From contig BLLK01000057.1 in the NCBI GenBank assembly GCA_021927905.1, forward strand, positions 682,001 through 746,000: DNA of 64,000 bases, read 5' to 3'. Below the pieces are notes generated by a model that saw only the letters and a list, made by a program, of their open reading frames with translations, searched no databases and was not told where the DNA came from. This stretch comes from Chaetoceros tenuissimus (lineage: Eukaryota > Bacillariophyta > Thalassiosirophyceae > Chaetocerotales > Chaetocerotaceae). Each line of letters opens with the position of its first letter. The stretch's first letter is position 1. The position numbers and the translations under genes are program-made. Below, piece after piece: positions 31,249 through 42,712 of the stretch.

Positions 31249-31896
31249 TTATGGCTGGAAAAAAACCTTGGTACATTCCTTCTCTGTAAAAGTGTGTGAT
31301 AATAAGATGTACTCAATTTGTTTTGTGAATGTAATTTGGAAGGTGTGCCATATTACTTCCTGTGTGCAGGATCCTGCTCGAACTAAGCTAGTCCAGTCAT
31401 TCACTTTTTGCTGAAGAATCTCTTTTTGTGTAGTTCGGTCTCCATTCATTGCCATCCACACCCCTAGCATCTCTGCGGCTTCCTTGCACTGAAGGCGGTC
31501 CAATGTGCATCTATTGACATCCTTATCCAAGACAGATAGCTCTGCATCTCCAATATCCGGATCAAAGGCTTTCCATTTTCCCTTTTCTTTACGGTAATCG
31601 ATAATATAAAAATAGGATTTATTCGTTTCAATAGCACCTCCTGTTACAGCCATCAGGTCTCTCCATTCATCCAGCAGAAGTTGAGTCTTTTCTAATACAT
31701 CGTCTGCATCTTCTCCTGATTGAATCAAGTCGGCATCATCAACAAAGGCAAAACCTACAAGCTCAAACAATTCTTTGGATAGATACATGCAAAAGTTATC
31801 ACAGAATCCTTTCTCACGTAGAATACTAAAGATAACAGAGCTAAGTATCGCCCAAATAACAGGTCCTGCAGCGTTCTTGAAGAACACCTTGTTCAA
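31249..31896 (-). pseudogene. Reverse transcriptase palm segment of the RT element
   Basis: A 215-codon frame with GPVIWAILSSVIFSILREKG and VGFAFVDDADLIQSG. FVDD is the RT active-site motif and both Asp residues are kept. LLLDEWRDLMAVTGGAIETN and KEAAEMLGVWMAMNGD follow, as in the RT family abundant in diatom genomes. The N-terminal fingers are missing: upstream of the TTG start the frame meets a stop within about 30 codons. So the element is 5' truncated or further shifted. Not likely active. Confidence 0.75.
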
Positions 31897-32118
31897 GCTA
31901 CATGATCTACTGAAGTCAGAGTTTGAACATCAACGACTGCATTGTTAGACCTTCTTACAAGGGACATGGTGTAGGTACTAGTGAGAGTTAAGAACACATT
32001 AAGGTAAACGAGAGTTGCCTTTTCCAGCAAGGAAAAGGCGTATAAACGAAGAAGGCTAATATCTCTTATTCAATAGCTTGGGCTACTGAAGGAGCCAGAT
32101 TCTAGCTCTCTTCTTTAG

Positions 32119-33830
32119 GTATTCTATACGCGTCGAACAGTGATTGAGTCCTTTTGATGGATGAGAACTCCAAATTTTCTCTCTTGATATTCCATCTTTT
32201 ACTACTTTGTTCATAATGCCTTATTTCTTTGAAAGATTTGTTCTGATAACTTCAAGTCTTCACATTCTTGATGGAACAATGGCATCACGAGGATAGGCAA
32301 AGATTTGGCAACATATTTAAATGTTAGCCCAAGACATTACTATACCAATGATGGATTGGATGCTATAATCAAAATATAGAAGAACTGAGACATTGACGTT
32401 GCTTTCTAAGAAAGATGATAAGTAGGAATGCTAATTTGCACAAGCTTTACTGCAATCTCTTTTCATCTATTTCCGCATTTGTCATTGTATCACCTCTTGT
32501 ACCATACTAATACGTACATGAATGAATAGATGACGTCATCATTAGAAATACCAAGTTTCTGCATTTTTTGCTTCGTCGACTTGAACAAAAACTCTAGCAT
32601 TTCATTCATATTTTTATTTTTGTTCTCTCTTGTATGTGTTTGGAATTGTAGCTCATTCCTAAGTTATGTGAACACGTGAACACAAATTTGTAGAAAAATT
32701 TCATGAGTTCGAAATCAAATATCTCCTTTGAACGCCTTGAAAAGGCATAATTTTTTATGATTGATTGACACAATGATTTATTTAGTATATACCTTGTCTT
32801 TTTTTGTGCGTTTATTATTTCCTGAGCATGTTTTTAAAGCATCTTCTAATTTTAACAATTCGTCATATTTACCTATGGTGTAAATGATACCTATAGTGAA
32901 TTTAACTACAATAAATGCACAGAAGATGTGTCATTAGTTAGATTGAAGGTAGCTGCCACTGGAAATGAAATAACAGCATTACTTAAGAAAATATACCCAT
33001 GTCCTTTGTATGCATGTCTATATTTTTCATGATTTTTTTTTCCACTTCTCGGTGTTATAAGGTACCCCTTTCAAAAGGGGTAACAGTAGTTTCTCATTCT
33101 TAGATTGAGAAACCAAATCATTTATTTTTGCTTTTTTTTGAATTTCAGTACTTGCATTGCGAGGAAATGATGAATAGATAGATACATGTATCATAGTAGC
33201 TCCCAATCTTGGCAAATCACAGAATGAAGTCCTCATATGGTTGGAGGTGTCAAGTCTACACATAGTTCAGCCTAGTTTAAAACCTTACCCTCTTGTTTCG
33301 TTCTCCAGTTCACCCTTCTTTCTCTAATGTGATTCGAATAGCCAAAACCACATAGTCTAGAGAGCAAAAAAGAAGTTATTATAATTAGTTCTATCCTAGA
33401 TGTAACAACAGTTGCTGCACATATTGTGTTGGGTAGTGTTCTTAATAAAGAGGTATATATCAACACAACGTCTAAAGGATACTGTGCTAGAATAGAAGAT
33501 TCCAACATATATCCTCTGATAGGCCATTCCATAATGTCACAAGATTGTGGCGCGAATCGAGTAATCGAATTGAAAATCAGATTGTTAGTGTTCCTCTGGA
33601 CTTTAAATGACATCATTCCGATCCATAAATAAAACAAATACTAGCAACTTTATCACTATCATTTATACCAGCCCAGAATTCAGCGATCCACGAGGAACTG
33701 AGAGAAAGTAGAGACCTATATTGAATGATTCCTGTATTCAAACTATTACATGCTACATACACTACATTCTTTGTAAGCACGATGGATGCACAGATTAAAG
33801 TGCATGGTTTTAGGTTCCAAAGAAAATCTT
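32119..33830. other. Intergenic, no gene seen
   Basis: A long AT-rich stretch. Open frames are short and without protein character. A segment near 33455-33505 resembles the region upstream of the Ser-rich gene (27840-27885) and may be a solo-LTR scrap. No RNA gene recognised. Confidence 0.4.
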
Positions 33831-34761
33831 GGATTGTTTTCCATAATCAAAATATGTACATCAAAACATTGTATATTCTGAAATGATACATGAAGATTGG
33901 AAGCAAATGAAATAAAAATTTCGTATGTATTGAGTTGGCTATTAGCCGCCAATTTACATGGCGTTTCCACTGAGCGCTGCGAGGAAGCTGCCAACGAAGC
34001 TCAGCAATGAAGTGCCTCACTGCCCTGTTGATAACTATGATTCCCAGATTTGGAAAAGGACAGAACAGCTCAAGCTCTTATTATGATAAAGGTGTCCCCA
34101 AAATAGCACCACTCCGGGGTTAAGCCAAAGTCACTTTTAGTGCTGAACAATAGCTAAGCTAAAGACATGTACACCTGGGGAAGAGCAACAGCATTCATCG
34201 GCAGATGAATTCCATCAGACTGAATGTCTCTATGTACCAGTCATTCTTCCTATTAGAAGGAGCTGATTTATCCTATTCCTTTTCTCTGGGTAGTAATCAA
34301 AAGGCAGATTGACACTTTAGATTTTTTTAAAACATCACGACAACATGAGTATTATACATAGAACAAGATATCTACATGTAAAATAATCAAGTCGCCCTCA
34401 TCAGAACAATTGCACAGAATATGTGCAGCATCATACAAGCAACAACAATATGCAGGTAGTTCAGTGATGCTACATCAGGTGAAATACTGCAGCAGATAAC
34501 AAACCGAAATGACAATCAATAACGGAACCTACCAACACTGGCAAACCGAGAAGTGTAACCACTCAAAGTGATGACAACAATCGGCGTGAATCCATGTGAT
34601 TCGAAATCACTGGATAGATTGCAAAATACTTTTACATGAAACGTCTCAAAACATTATCAAATACAAGTATGATTCCAAAGAATGACTTGGTAGCTCAACA
34701 CTTGAACCACTAAGTCAGACCTCGAACAAAGCTTTGCATCAGGTATATATATCTCAAAGAT
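33831..34761. other. 3' flank of the repeated unit, copy 2
   Basis: Non-coding, homologous in inverted orientation to 15117-16200 and in direct orientation to 59130-60120. Landmarks are GCGAGGAAGCTGCCAACG, the CTGGGTAGTAATCAA block and AAGTGTAACCACTC. More diverged than copies 1 and 3 are from one another. Holds the conserved 33-nt hairpin at 34684-34716. Confidence 0.6.
34684..34716. repeat. Conserved 33-nt hairpin in the 3' flank, copy 2
   Basis: Same 33 bases as at 15226-15258 (inverted) and 60045-60077, kept without visible change although the surrounding flank of copy 2 has diverged. Confidence 0.55.
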
Positions 34762-37675
34762 TTAACCCTTCCGCAGCGACGAAGTTTTGATACAAGAGAT
34801 TGATGGATTCTCAAGACTATCCAAGAAACCACCATCTCGACATTCAACTAATGTCTCCTCCTGTATCGTACCCAACACCCTTCGACTCCGACTCCTTCCT
34901 CCCCCTTTCTTCTCTTTCTTCGACTTCACCTTAGAAGCATTGCCTCTCTTTTCTCTATACAGATGGGCAGTCAAAAGCTTCTTCATGTTGATATCAGTTG
35001 GTGTATGACGCCTTCGTCGATTAAAAGCACGCCGTTGTAACCTCTCCCTTGATATCAACTCCTTACTCCCTTTCTTCTTCACTTTAGATGCTTTCTTCCC
35101 CTCCTGTTTGATGCAAATTGGTATCCATTCAAAGCCTTCATCACTTGACGTTTCCACAAGTTGCAACACTTGGCGTTGTTTCTTCAGTACAGATAATGGT
35201 AGATGATTAGCCTTGCTCGCTCGAAACATCTCTTTCCTATGACGCGACTCGTCAGATTGATAATTAGCTGTTTGTTCCTTGATGACAGTCTTTTCTACCT
35301 TGCTGTTGCAATGGGTTACAGCATGTTCGATAGCAGATGTAACAAGAAGCGTGACTGGTAAGAGCAGTAACAAAGATGCCTCCAGTGAGCATTGGTTAGA
35401 CTTCAGTTGCTTCCCTCGATCCATGGTTGGGGGTGAAGATGAGGGTAGTGATTCTTCCACTAGAGATGGGGTATCTGAGGAATGTAGTGAAGTGCAAGAT
35501 GATGCTCGTCGATTCCTTTTCCTACATTTCCTTCGAGCAATATCATTGGGTCCACTTTGAGCTAGTGATGATGATGAGGGTATTGGAACATTCTCATTTG
35601 TCATTGGTGACTCTTGCACAAGCGATGTGGTATGTGAATGCTGTGATGTACAAGCTGCTGATCGTCGGTACCTCTTCCTTCGTTTCCTTCGATCAATATC
35701 ATTTGATCCACTTGGATGAGAAGACAAGGAAGAAGGGGATACATTTATCTGTTGCAATTGTGACTCTTGCTCTGAAGTTTGACTTGCTGGTGAGGTAGGA
35801 GCAAGTGATTTCTGAACAAGGTTATCGGAATCATTGCTACTCATCTCCTTTTGCATCTGACAATCATTGGCCATAGCAATAACTTCAATTTTAACAGGTG
35901 GTGGAGGGCTTGGAGCAGGGGAAGATGTACACCAAGAGTATGTAGCATCTATTATACCATTGGAAGCAGGATTCAATTTGCGTCTCTTGCCATTCTTGGT
36001 AACCTTGAATAGGGATTGTGAAGAAGGGAAAGGGTCTGATGGCCTGAACGATGAATCTAATGCAGATGCAATCGAAGAAGCTGTAGAACTATTAATCAAA
36101 TCTATTTCTGGCTTTGTAGATTCAGTGGTAATTGATGAAGGACCTGTAGCTGGAGTAGTAGATGAAAGCATATGCTCATTTGGAGCTGATGTGGAGACAT
36201 CCAATTCAATCTCCTCTTCCACAATCATAGAGAGACTTGAACAGAAGTGCTTGCCCTGCCACTTCCCTTTACTGTTTTGGTCACCGAGTTCAATGAGCGT
36301 AGCTCTACGATCGACAGGAATATAAAGATGCCGTCTTGCAATAGCTCTTAGACGAAGCTTGCCTTGCTCATGTAAATCTTTTGAACAAACAGTTCCTCTG
36401 TTGTCTAATTCAAATTGGCGAAGGTAGGTGTCTGATCGGTCTCTATACGATCCTCTGAAACTCTTCTTGATTTCAACAGTGATGCGGTCCTTCTTATAAG
36501 AGAGTACTTTTGTTAGACCAAGATACTTTGGATTTATATAATCTATATTTGTTCAGTCTTGCAATGACTTACTCTTACAACATTTGAAGACTTGGCAATA
36601 TTTCTAGCGAAACGTGCATTGGGGAATTTTTCTGTCTCGTCAGTTATTGGAGAGCCATTCTTCTTCTGTATCTTTTGTTGACTCGTCGCATGCATGACAG
36701 ACGAAATTGACTTCTCTTCTTCTTCTTCTTCATCAATATGATAAATGACAAGACTCGGATATCTTCTTGCTCTTCTTTTTCTTCTTAGAAACGAAGCTAG
36801 ATAGGAACCCGCATCTTGATGATAAATGGCATTGCTTCCATTGATCCGACGACCTGTATATGCATTAACATGATGCCTTCTTGCATTGCTCTTTGGACCG
36901 AATGAATTAGTTACATTATGGATCTAGAGATGAAAGAATCTAAGTTAGGTTGCATTCAAAACGACCACATAAGACGGAAGAAATAGTACTTACAGAGATA
37001 TGTGAAGAAGCTTCGTCTGCCTTGCTTTCAGCTGGCGTCTTCTTTTGTGCACCGACATGACTATTAGCATTGAGACAGTTGCTTTGCCCCAACAGAAGTT
37101 CCTCGTGTGTTTTCTCTTCTTCATCATCATCTGTTAGTAAATGAAGCCGATTGGCAAGGTTTCTGTCAACTGGAAACTTTGCATCTTGATTTCGAAGTAT
37201 ACTCTTTGGACGACGAACTGTGTCTTCTTCTTTGAGGTTTGAAACAACAGCATTTGAAGGTTTATTGGCGAGTCTTATATCGATCTGGCAACCAGGGATG
37301 ACATTTCTTAGAATACTCTGCATGACCTGATATTATTATTTAATGAAATGAGTTGAGTGCATTGATTCCAATATTCAGCGACTCAATTCAACATATCTTT
37401 TTCCTTACCATCTTGTCGTTCTTGTTTTCCTCTTTTCCTTTTAGCAGCTGTTGTGCTCTGACATATATCTGTTGCTGGAATTCTCCAAATGAGATCTTCC
37501 CAGGAAGGGACTGTATATAAAGAGCATGGAATGGGTTAGATACAGCTTGAGAGCGATGTGTATTGAATTCCTGTCCAGTCAAGTCATCGTCATCACTTAC
37601 TGTTTTTGAGTGCATTACACCCTGTTGTTCGTTCACTTCTTTTGCACGAGGCAAGTTCTTGAAGATATGATTCAT
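34762..37675 (-). CDS. Five-exon gene of unknown function, copy 2
   Basis: Exons at 37675-37601, 37510-37409, 37326-36994, 36890-36573 and 36492-34762, with introns of 90, 82, 103 and 80 bp in the same places as copy 1. About 852 residues, starting MNHIFKNLPRAKEVNEQQGV. Exon 5 has two of the tandem ~50-residue units instead of three, the hydrophobic LLLLLPVTLLV stretch, and the basic C-terminus (RRRRHTPTDINMKKLL), ending SSLRKG. Intron 1 is 90 bp with no in-frame stop, so intron retention would simply add 30 residues. This is the most diverged copy in exon 5. Divergent from an RRM gene. Likely nuclear by its basic runs; function unknown. Confidence 0.75.
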
Positions 37676-38286
37676 GATTATGATTAGTGTATGTTGTATT
37701 TTTAGTATCTGGATTGTTTGTATTGTATTGAAGTACAATGAAATTGTGGTTATGTTGGTGGATGCGATTTGTGCTGAAGAAAAAAGGAAGCATAGTTTGT
37801 GTCTGCTTCTTCGCTAATGACAGCATTCATATGACACGAATGGAGTCATTTGGGAAGCTAAAACCATCAAACTTCATAAGTACTGCAATCTTACAAAGAC
37901 ATTACTACCGTTCAAATAACCGCCAATAATCACAAAATCAAATAAATTGGAACGTATTTTTGGAATTTATATGTATCATGTCAAGTCCCTTGCTTTAGAC
38001 AACATGATAATATGAACATATATAAATATTATATTCAAAGGGTGAGGGAATCAAGCTAAAATGCTAACTGTTGTACAGTACCGTACATACTTATTCACAT
38101 GATTGATTCAGTCTTTCATATCCAAAGGCGATAGAATCAAGACTCGTTTTGAATTTTATTCCATATGAATGTTGGCGGGCAAGTGAGTGTGTTTTGCAGT
38201 GCCAACGGTATTACTGCAATTCAAAAATAAAAGCAAAGCATTTGCAACATAAAATATTACTTTCCAAAAGCAAAGAAGACTTGAAA
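37676..38286. promoter_or_regulatory. Bidirectional promoter, copy 2
   Basis: Separates the five-exon gene (-) from the RRM gene (+). Nearly identical to 63056-63667 along its whole length. Conserved landmarks are TATGTATCATGTCAAGTCCC, CAAAGGGTGAGGGAATCAAG, a GTACAGTACCGTACATAC palindromic block and the leader TTACTTTCCAAAAGCA before the plus-strand ATG. Open frames crossing it are accidental. Confidence 0.6.
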
Positions 38287-39456
38287 ATGCAAGATCAATC
38301 TGGCCGTAGCAGTGACTCCATCGATAAGGTGTCAGCTCTCTTTGACAAATACAAGGGAGTGATTTCTACTTGCGATCGCTGGTCTGAAATGGAGAATGGC
38401 GGAACTCTAGGAGCCAAGGTTGTGAAATATTTTACTGATGAATTGCAGAATAAAAGAGATACGATCATGACTATTTTGGAACCAACGTTGGAGACATTGA
38501 AAAAGGAAATGGAGGAAGTACAATCAGGGATTTCTATCTTGACGAAGATGATGAATATTATTCAAGACATTCCATCGAAAGCAGTTCACGAAAACGGTGC
38601 TTCGACCGAGGGTGTAAATGGGGAAGATTCAAATAATAGATGCAAAACTGACGTGATGGTAATTCTTTTTGAGGAATGCAAGAAAGTATTTTCTATTTGT
38701 GATCGCTTGTCTGCAATGGAGAATGTCGATGAAACCATGGGAAGCAGTTACGTGAAATGTTTCACCGAGGAATACAAGAAAAAAAGAGATACGATTGTAA
38801 CTATTCTGGAACCAACATTGGAGACATTGACCAAGGAAATGGATGAAGTACAATCATGGTTTTCTAGCTTGACAAACATGGTGAATACTATTCAAGAAAA
38901 TCAATCAAGTGATACCAATTTGGAAGATTCAAATAAAAGACGCAAAACCGAAGAAACTTGCAATGAATTTGAAAATACAGTTTATGTTACAAATGTCAAT
39001 AAAGACGCATCGAGAGAAGATGTCAAGGAAGCTTTCGAGAGCAAGTATGGTTCTGTCTCTTCAGTCAGACTACATGGCATAACTCCATTACGAAAGATTG
39101 CATATGTAGTATTTCAAAGTAAGAAGGATGCTACGAAAGCAAAACAATCAAAAGACGATTTTAAAGTGAGAGGACGCATTGTAAAAGTCAAGTCATATAG
39201 AACCAAGAAGACAAATGGATGCAAACAGATTTATTGCGGAGACTGTCCTCCAAGAGCAGAAAAGGATGATGTGAAAAATGCATTCAAGGATTGTGGAGTC
39301 ATCAATAAGGTGGATAAGCAAGGCACCGCTTGGATTGTCTTGTTTCATGAAGAAGAAGCTGCTGATAAAGCTGTGGCAATGAATGAAAAGTGTTTATTTG
39401 GCGATGATATAAAGACAAGAGTAGACTATAACAGCTCGAACAGCTCGAAAAAGTAA
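38287..39456 (+). CDS. Two-RRM RNA-binding protein with duplicated coiled-coil module
   Basis: 389 residues from the ATG giving MQDQSGRSSDSIDKVSALFD. The frame is open further upstream, but this ATG is conserved in both copies of the unit. Residues about 14-100 and 120-205 are a duplicated helical module (RDTIMTILEPTLETLKKEME and RDTIVTILEPTLETLTKEMD). Two RRM domains follow. The first has VYVTNV as RNP2 and IAYVVFQ as RNP1 (about 225-300). The second has QIYCGDCP and AWIVLFHEEEAADKA (about 312-380). The RNP aromatic positions are only partly kept, so RNA affinity may differ from canonical RRMs. Such proteins act in RNA processing or translation. Divergently paired with copy 2 of the five-exon gene. 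Confidence 0.82.
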   Translation: MQDQSGRSSDSIDKVSALFDKYKGVISTCDRWSEMENGGTLGAKVVKYFTDELQNKRDTIMTILEPTLETLKKEMEEVQSGISILTKMMNIIQDIPSKAVHENGASTEGVNGEDSNNRCKTDVMVILFEECKKVFSICDRLSAMENVDETMGSSYVKCFTEEYKKKRDTIVTILEPTLETLTKEMDEVQSWFSSLTNMVNTIQENQSSDTNLEDSNKRRKTEETCNEFENTVYVTNVNKDASREDVKEAFESKYGSVSSVRLHGITPLRKIAYVVFQSKKDATKAKQSKDDFKVRGRIVKVKSYRTKKTNGCKQIYCGDCPPRAEKDDVKNAFKDCGVINKVDKQGTAWIVLFHEEEAADKAVAMNEKCLFGDDIKTRVDYNSSNSSKK

Positions 39457-39862
39457 TGAATGAGGTTCTGATGCCTGAGTGAAAAGAAATCTCTGTGCAT
39501 CTTGTGAAAGACTTTCGATGTACTATGTAAACTACTAAACAAATATTCTCTACAAAGATTGATTACATTTTGTTTTACAACCCTATCTTGACTCTCAATC
39601 TCCCAGAAGAAAAGTATTCCGGAAGTCCTCCTCTCCCACGAGAACTCCTGCCATGCACAAATATGTTGATATTCTTCTCAATTCGTATATTCCTTGAATG
39701 TGAGCATCATAGTTACCCCATTTATCAAATTCAAAATGAGTTGTATGTAGTGGTTGAAACTAACGGAGAAACTTATACAGTAAGTAGTTATCAGGTACGA
39801 GATAAGTAGGTAGGTAGACAACTTTTAGATTAAGTAAGGTAGTTAACAGGTTCGAAAAGGAT
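39457..39862. other. Convergent intergenic region
   Basis: 3' sides of the RRM gene (+) and an LRR_5 gene (-). No further gene seen. Confidence 0.5.
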
Positions 39863-40642
39863 TTAAAGGAAAATTTCACCCATCTTGTCAAAAATATCTG
39901 TCTTGATAATCTCTTGTTGATCAATATTTGCAAATGGGTTTTCAGAAAGGTATCGGGCTGGTGTGATTCCAATCTCATTGGTTTTCTTGAACAGAGACAA
40001 GTCCTGTTGTTGCACAATTGCCAAAAGGACGTTTTGATCAGGATTGAACGATGCACATGCCCGATGAAGTTCATAGTCTTGATTGTTGTTAATATTCTTG
40101 ATCCATGCATTCACTTCATCATGATATTCCTGATTACCATGTTCCTCTGGTTCGAATGGAGATGCTTCAAACAATGCAGTAAGTCCAATCACAAATCTTC
40201 CAAGTTGAGTGTGTTGAGGAACATGGAAGATGATCAACTCTTCACAATGAAAAAATGCCCATCTACCAATCTCTATACAAGATGGCGGAATGAAGATTGA
40301 AGTCAGCGATTTACAGCAATGGAATGCAAACTCTCCGATGAATTCGAGGTTTCTTGATAGCTTGATATATGCTAGCGTACAGCAATCAGCGAAAGCCCAC
40401 TCTTCAATTCTTCTCACTGTATCACTCAAGATAACAGTCTTGCGTATTTTAAAATCAACGAAAGTATTCCGAGGAATGATTTCAACTCCAGGCAATATAA
40501 TGATGAGTTCAATTTTACAACTTTCTTGTACACTGATAGTAGGTAACCCTCCGTTGTAAAAATAAGTCCTCTTTCCTTTGTACAAATGTACTCCTTGGCC
40601 CTTGTTGACTATCTCATTCCATTCTTCTGTTGATATCTTCAT
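39863..40642 (-). CDS. LRR_5 protein, MYKGK/HLYKGK subfamily
   Basis: 259 residues from an ATG (MKISTEEWNEIVNKGQGVHL). The N-terminus differs from the MRVATVDG subfamily and matches the gene at 53917 (RIAAEEWQRF, then MYKGKKTLFYNG). LRR_5 repeats at about 60-155 include AFADCCTLAYIKLSRNLEFI and SIFIPPSCIEIGRWAFF. The C-terminal family domain is complete: WIKNINNN, LHRACASFNP, IGITPARYLSENPF. No signal peptide or TM segment. Probably a protein-binding solenoid like its paralogues; no intron. Confidence 0.88.
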   Translation of the reverse strand: MKISTEEWNEIVNKGQGVHLYKGKRTYFYNGGLPTISVQESCKIELIIILPGVEIIPRNTFVDFKIRKTVILSDTVRRIEEWAFADCCTLAYIKLSRNLEFIGEFAFHCCKSLTSIFIPPSCIEIGRWAFFHCEELIIFHVPQHTQLGRFVIGLTALFEASPFEPEEHGNQEYHDEVNAWIKNINNNQDYELHRACASFNPDQNVLLAIVQQQDLSLFKKTNEIGITPARYLSENPFANIDQQEIIKTDIFDKMGEIFL

Positions 40643-41168
40643 GATGGAAGGAAGTTATTAGAAGCAAAGTGTAAGTAATGATTTGCTACAAGTAAAACAA
40701 TGAGTAGATACACATCAAGAGTGACAAAAGATTCAAACTGACCTTTCCAAAACAGATCTTATCGAATCACTAGATTCAGTCACTTCCAATCAATTGACCA
40801 AACCTGAACCCTATATATACCCTTTTGGAGGACCTTTTATAAATATAATTGGTAGGAACAAGTGTAAAGTGTGGTGATCAAGAGGGTACGAATGAATGAG
40901 TAATGAGGTTGTTATGTGTAGGGACTGTTCTATGTTCTACTGCACTCGATATTTGTTGTCATGCTCAAAACCTATTACTACGTTGGAAAATGAGCTTTTG
41001 TCTTGAAACATCTCTGACACTTCAAAAATAGAGCAGTTTAGCTCATTCTTGGATACTTTTTGATTGTCCGAGTTCTCAACAAAAAAAGATCGCTTGCACA
41101 TCATCGGCAGATCAACATATCCTTCTACCTGCTTCTTTAGTATCTTTCAATTGACAGCTAACAATCTA
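40643..41168. other. Divergent intergenic region
   Basis: Between the LRR_5 gene (-) and the frameshifted ankyrin-like gene (+). Contains CTATATATACCC near 40811, a possible TATA box for the minus-strand gene. No gene seen. Confidence 0.4.
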
Positions 41169-42193
41169 ATGAGTTGGTTACAGGATAGCATCGATGCTCT
41201 CAACAATTGCATTGAGAGCATGAACACTCTTGCTCAGAATGAAGAGGATGACGACGAGGACGAAGATGATGAGGGCGGAAGAAGAATTTTTTGGTATTGA
41301 AGATCCTGGAGTGATAGCTAGCTCATGGGAAAATCTTCTAACTCTAGAAATCAATAGAGTTCTTTTAAATGTAAGTGTGTCTGACTTGAGTAACTTTCAT
41401 GAAAGTGAACAGTTACGTGAATTAGTCAACCGCTACCCTGATTCACTTGGCATATATTTTCAGCGTGGGCAGAAAAATTATGATCACACTGATTTTGTGA
41501 TTAGAAAATGTTGTGCTAGAGGTACACTTGATGTGATTCCTGCTCTTGTCAAGATCGGTATCAGCTGTGGTGGTAAATATGCTAGATGTTGCGGTGGGTT
41601 GAAATGCCCTCGTTTTTATTGGTATAAAAAAAGAACCACAATTCCAGAGATGATTATTCGCAGCGGCAGGGAAGCAGGGGAGTCTGATGTTTTGAATTGT
41701 TTTGAATCTCTCTCTGAGTAAGTACTTATCAGGAGAAGACATCTGTGAGTATGGTTTGATGTCTGCGTCCATTGCAGCGAAACAAACCACAGTGTTCAAA
41801 CACTTTCTTGAACAAGCAGGATATGAATCTCTTTGGAGAGAGAGTAAATGGACTGAAGGAGAAGCAGTAGAGACAAAATTATTGATGGACTTTCTATGTA
41901 CAAGAAATTTGTTTTGTTTAGAGGTGATCCTTGATACTGCGGCAAAACTATTTGGAGAGAATTGTGTTTTTGTTGGAAGCAGAGGGCAAAAATTATGTTC
42001 ACTTTTATCGAAAAGATATGAGAATGAAAAAGATAACGTGATGCCAATTATGACAAAGTACTTGGAGAAGATTTCCTTTGATGATGATGTATCATCCTTC
42101 TGGTGGGCAACGAATGATATTGCTGATGAACATGGTTGGCTTGGTTCGAATTTACATTTTGTACTAATCAAAACTCATGCAAACCTAGTTTAA
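41169..42193 (+). pseudogene. Ankyrin-like hypothetical gene with two +1 frameshifts
   Basis: Begins at an ATG (MSWLQDSIDALNNCIESMNT), runs into an acidic tract, then must shift +1 near 41275 to continue with EEEFFGIEDPGVIASSWENL. A second +1 shift near 41710, at a TCTCTCTCT run, continues with KYLSGEDICEYGLMSASIAA and stays open to the end. Joined it would be about 340 residues. The pieces LRELVNRYPDS, CCARGTLDVIPALVKIG and AAKQTTVFKHFLEQAG have the helix-pair rhythm of divergent ankyrin-type repeats. Both breaks lie in simple sequence, so slippage (biological or sequencing) is the likely cause; introns of the needed size do not fit GT..AG. Confidence 0.6.
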
Positions 42194-42355
42194 ATTAGTT
42201 GAAGTTTTTCTACTCCATTTCAAAACTGTTGTAGGAAGTGCAAAGATCCGTCTCATGTTCGACCACAGTTCCCTCAAAATCAGTTTGATCCTTGTATGCT
42301 AAAAAGAAATCATTTGATGTGATGAAATAGTACCTGCATGAAAGACTGTGGAATC

Positions 42356-42712
42356 TTACTCCAATTCTCCCATCATCGTCATTAGATATTCCCGAACAAT
42401 ATCCATCTCCTTCATATCAGTATATGGATTCTCTTTCAAATACTGAGATGGAGTAATACCCATATCGTTCTTGATGCTAAATGCTGCAAGTCCTTGTTCT
42501 CGTATGATTTGCATGAGTACATTCTTGAGTGGCTGAAAAGAGCTACAAGCTCTATGAAGTGAATACTTGTCGCCGTTGTTGATGTTCTTGATCCAATTGT
42601 GTACATCTTCAGTTTGACTATCATCATAGAATCCATATTTATCTACATGAAAAGGAAAGCCTCGAAGTTTGATATGATAGCTCCAGACAATGTGAATCAC
42701 ATCAATATCCAT
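42356..42712 (-). pseudogene. LRR_5 C-terminal fragment (5' truncated)
   Basis: Homologous to the last ~100 residues of the gene at 7144-7983: DKYGFYDDSQTEDVHNWIKN, then LHRACSSFQPLKNVLMQI and MGITPSQYLKENPY, ending MTMMGELE. The N-terminus and all LRR_5 repeats are missing; homology stops about 42662, where unrelated residues begin. The fragment's frame is intact and an in-frame ATG precedes it, so expression of an orphan C-terminal domain cannot be excluded. More likely a relic left by duplication. Confidence 0.75.

Larger units (their letters stand above)
29187..32118 (-). mobile_element. Broken reverse transcriptase/RNase H element with terminal inverted repeats
   Basis: A minus-strand element of about 2.9 kb holding, in order, an RT segment, an RNase H-like segment and a C-terminal zf-RVT-like segment in different frames. 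It is bounded by 38-39 bp inverted repeats at 29187-29224 and 32080-32118, which agree at about 33 of 38 positions (CTAAAGAAGAGAGCTAGA ... CTCCTTCAG). Terminal inverted repeats are unusual for a non-LTR-type RT. They could be true ends, or flanks from another inserted element. Near the 5' end a perfect 9-bp hairpin (GCCTTTTCC/GGAAAAGGC) sits at 32017-32039. Frameshifts make it inactive. Confidence 0.6.

Noticed and set aside
27837-33505. Pair of LTRs for the copia relic (27840-27885 and 33455-33505)
   Set aside because: Similarity covers only about 50 bp and the second lies beyond another element; ends and target duplications cannot be defined.
38149-38286. Longer N-terminus for the RRM gene
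   Set aside because: The frame is open into the promoter by chance; the conserved ATG at 38287 is shared by the second copy and by the leader of copy 1.
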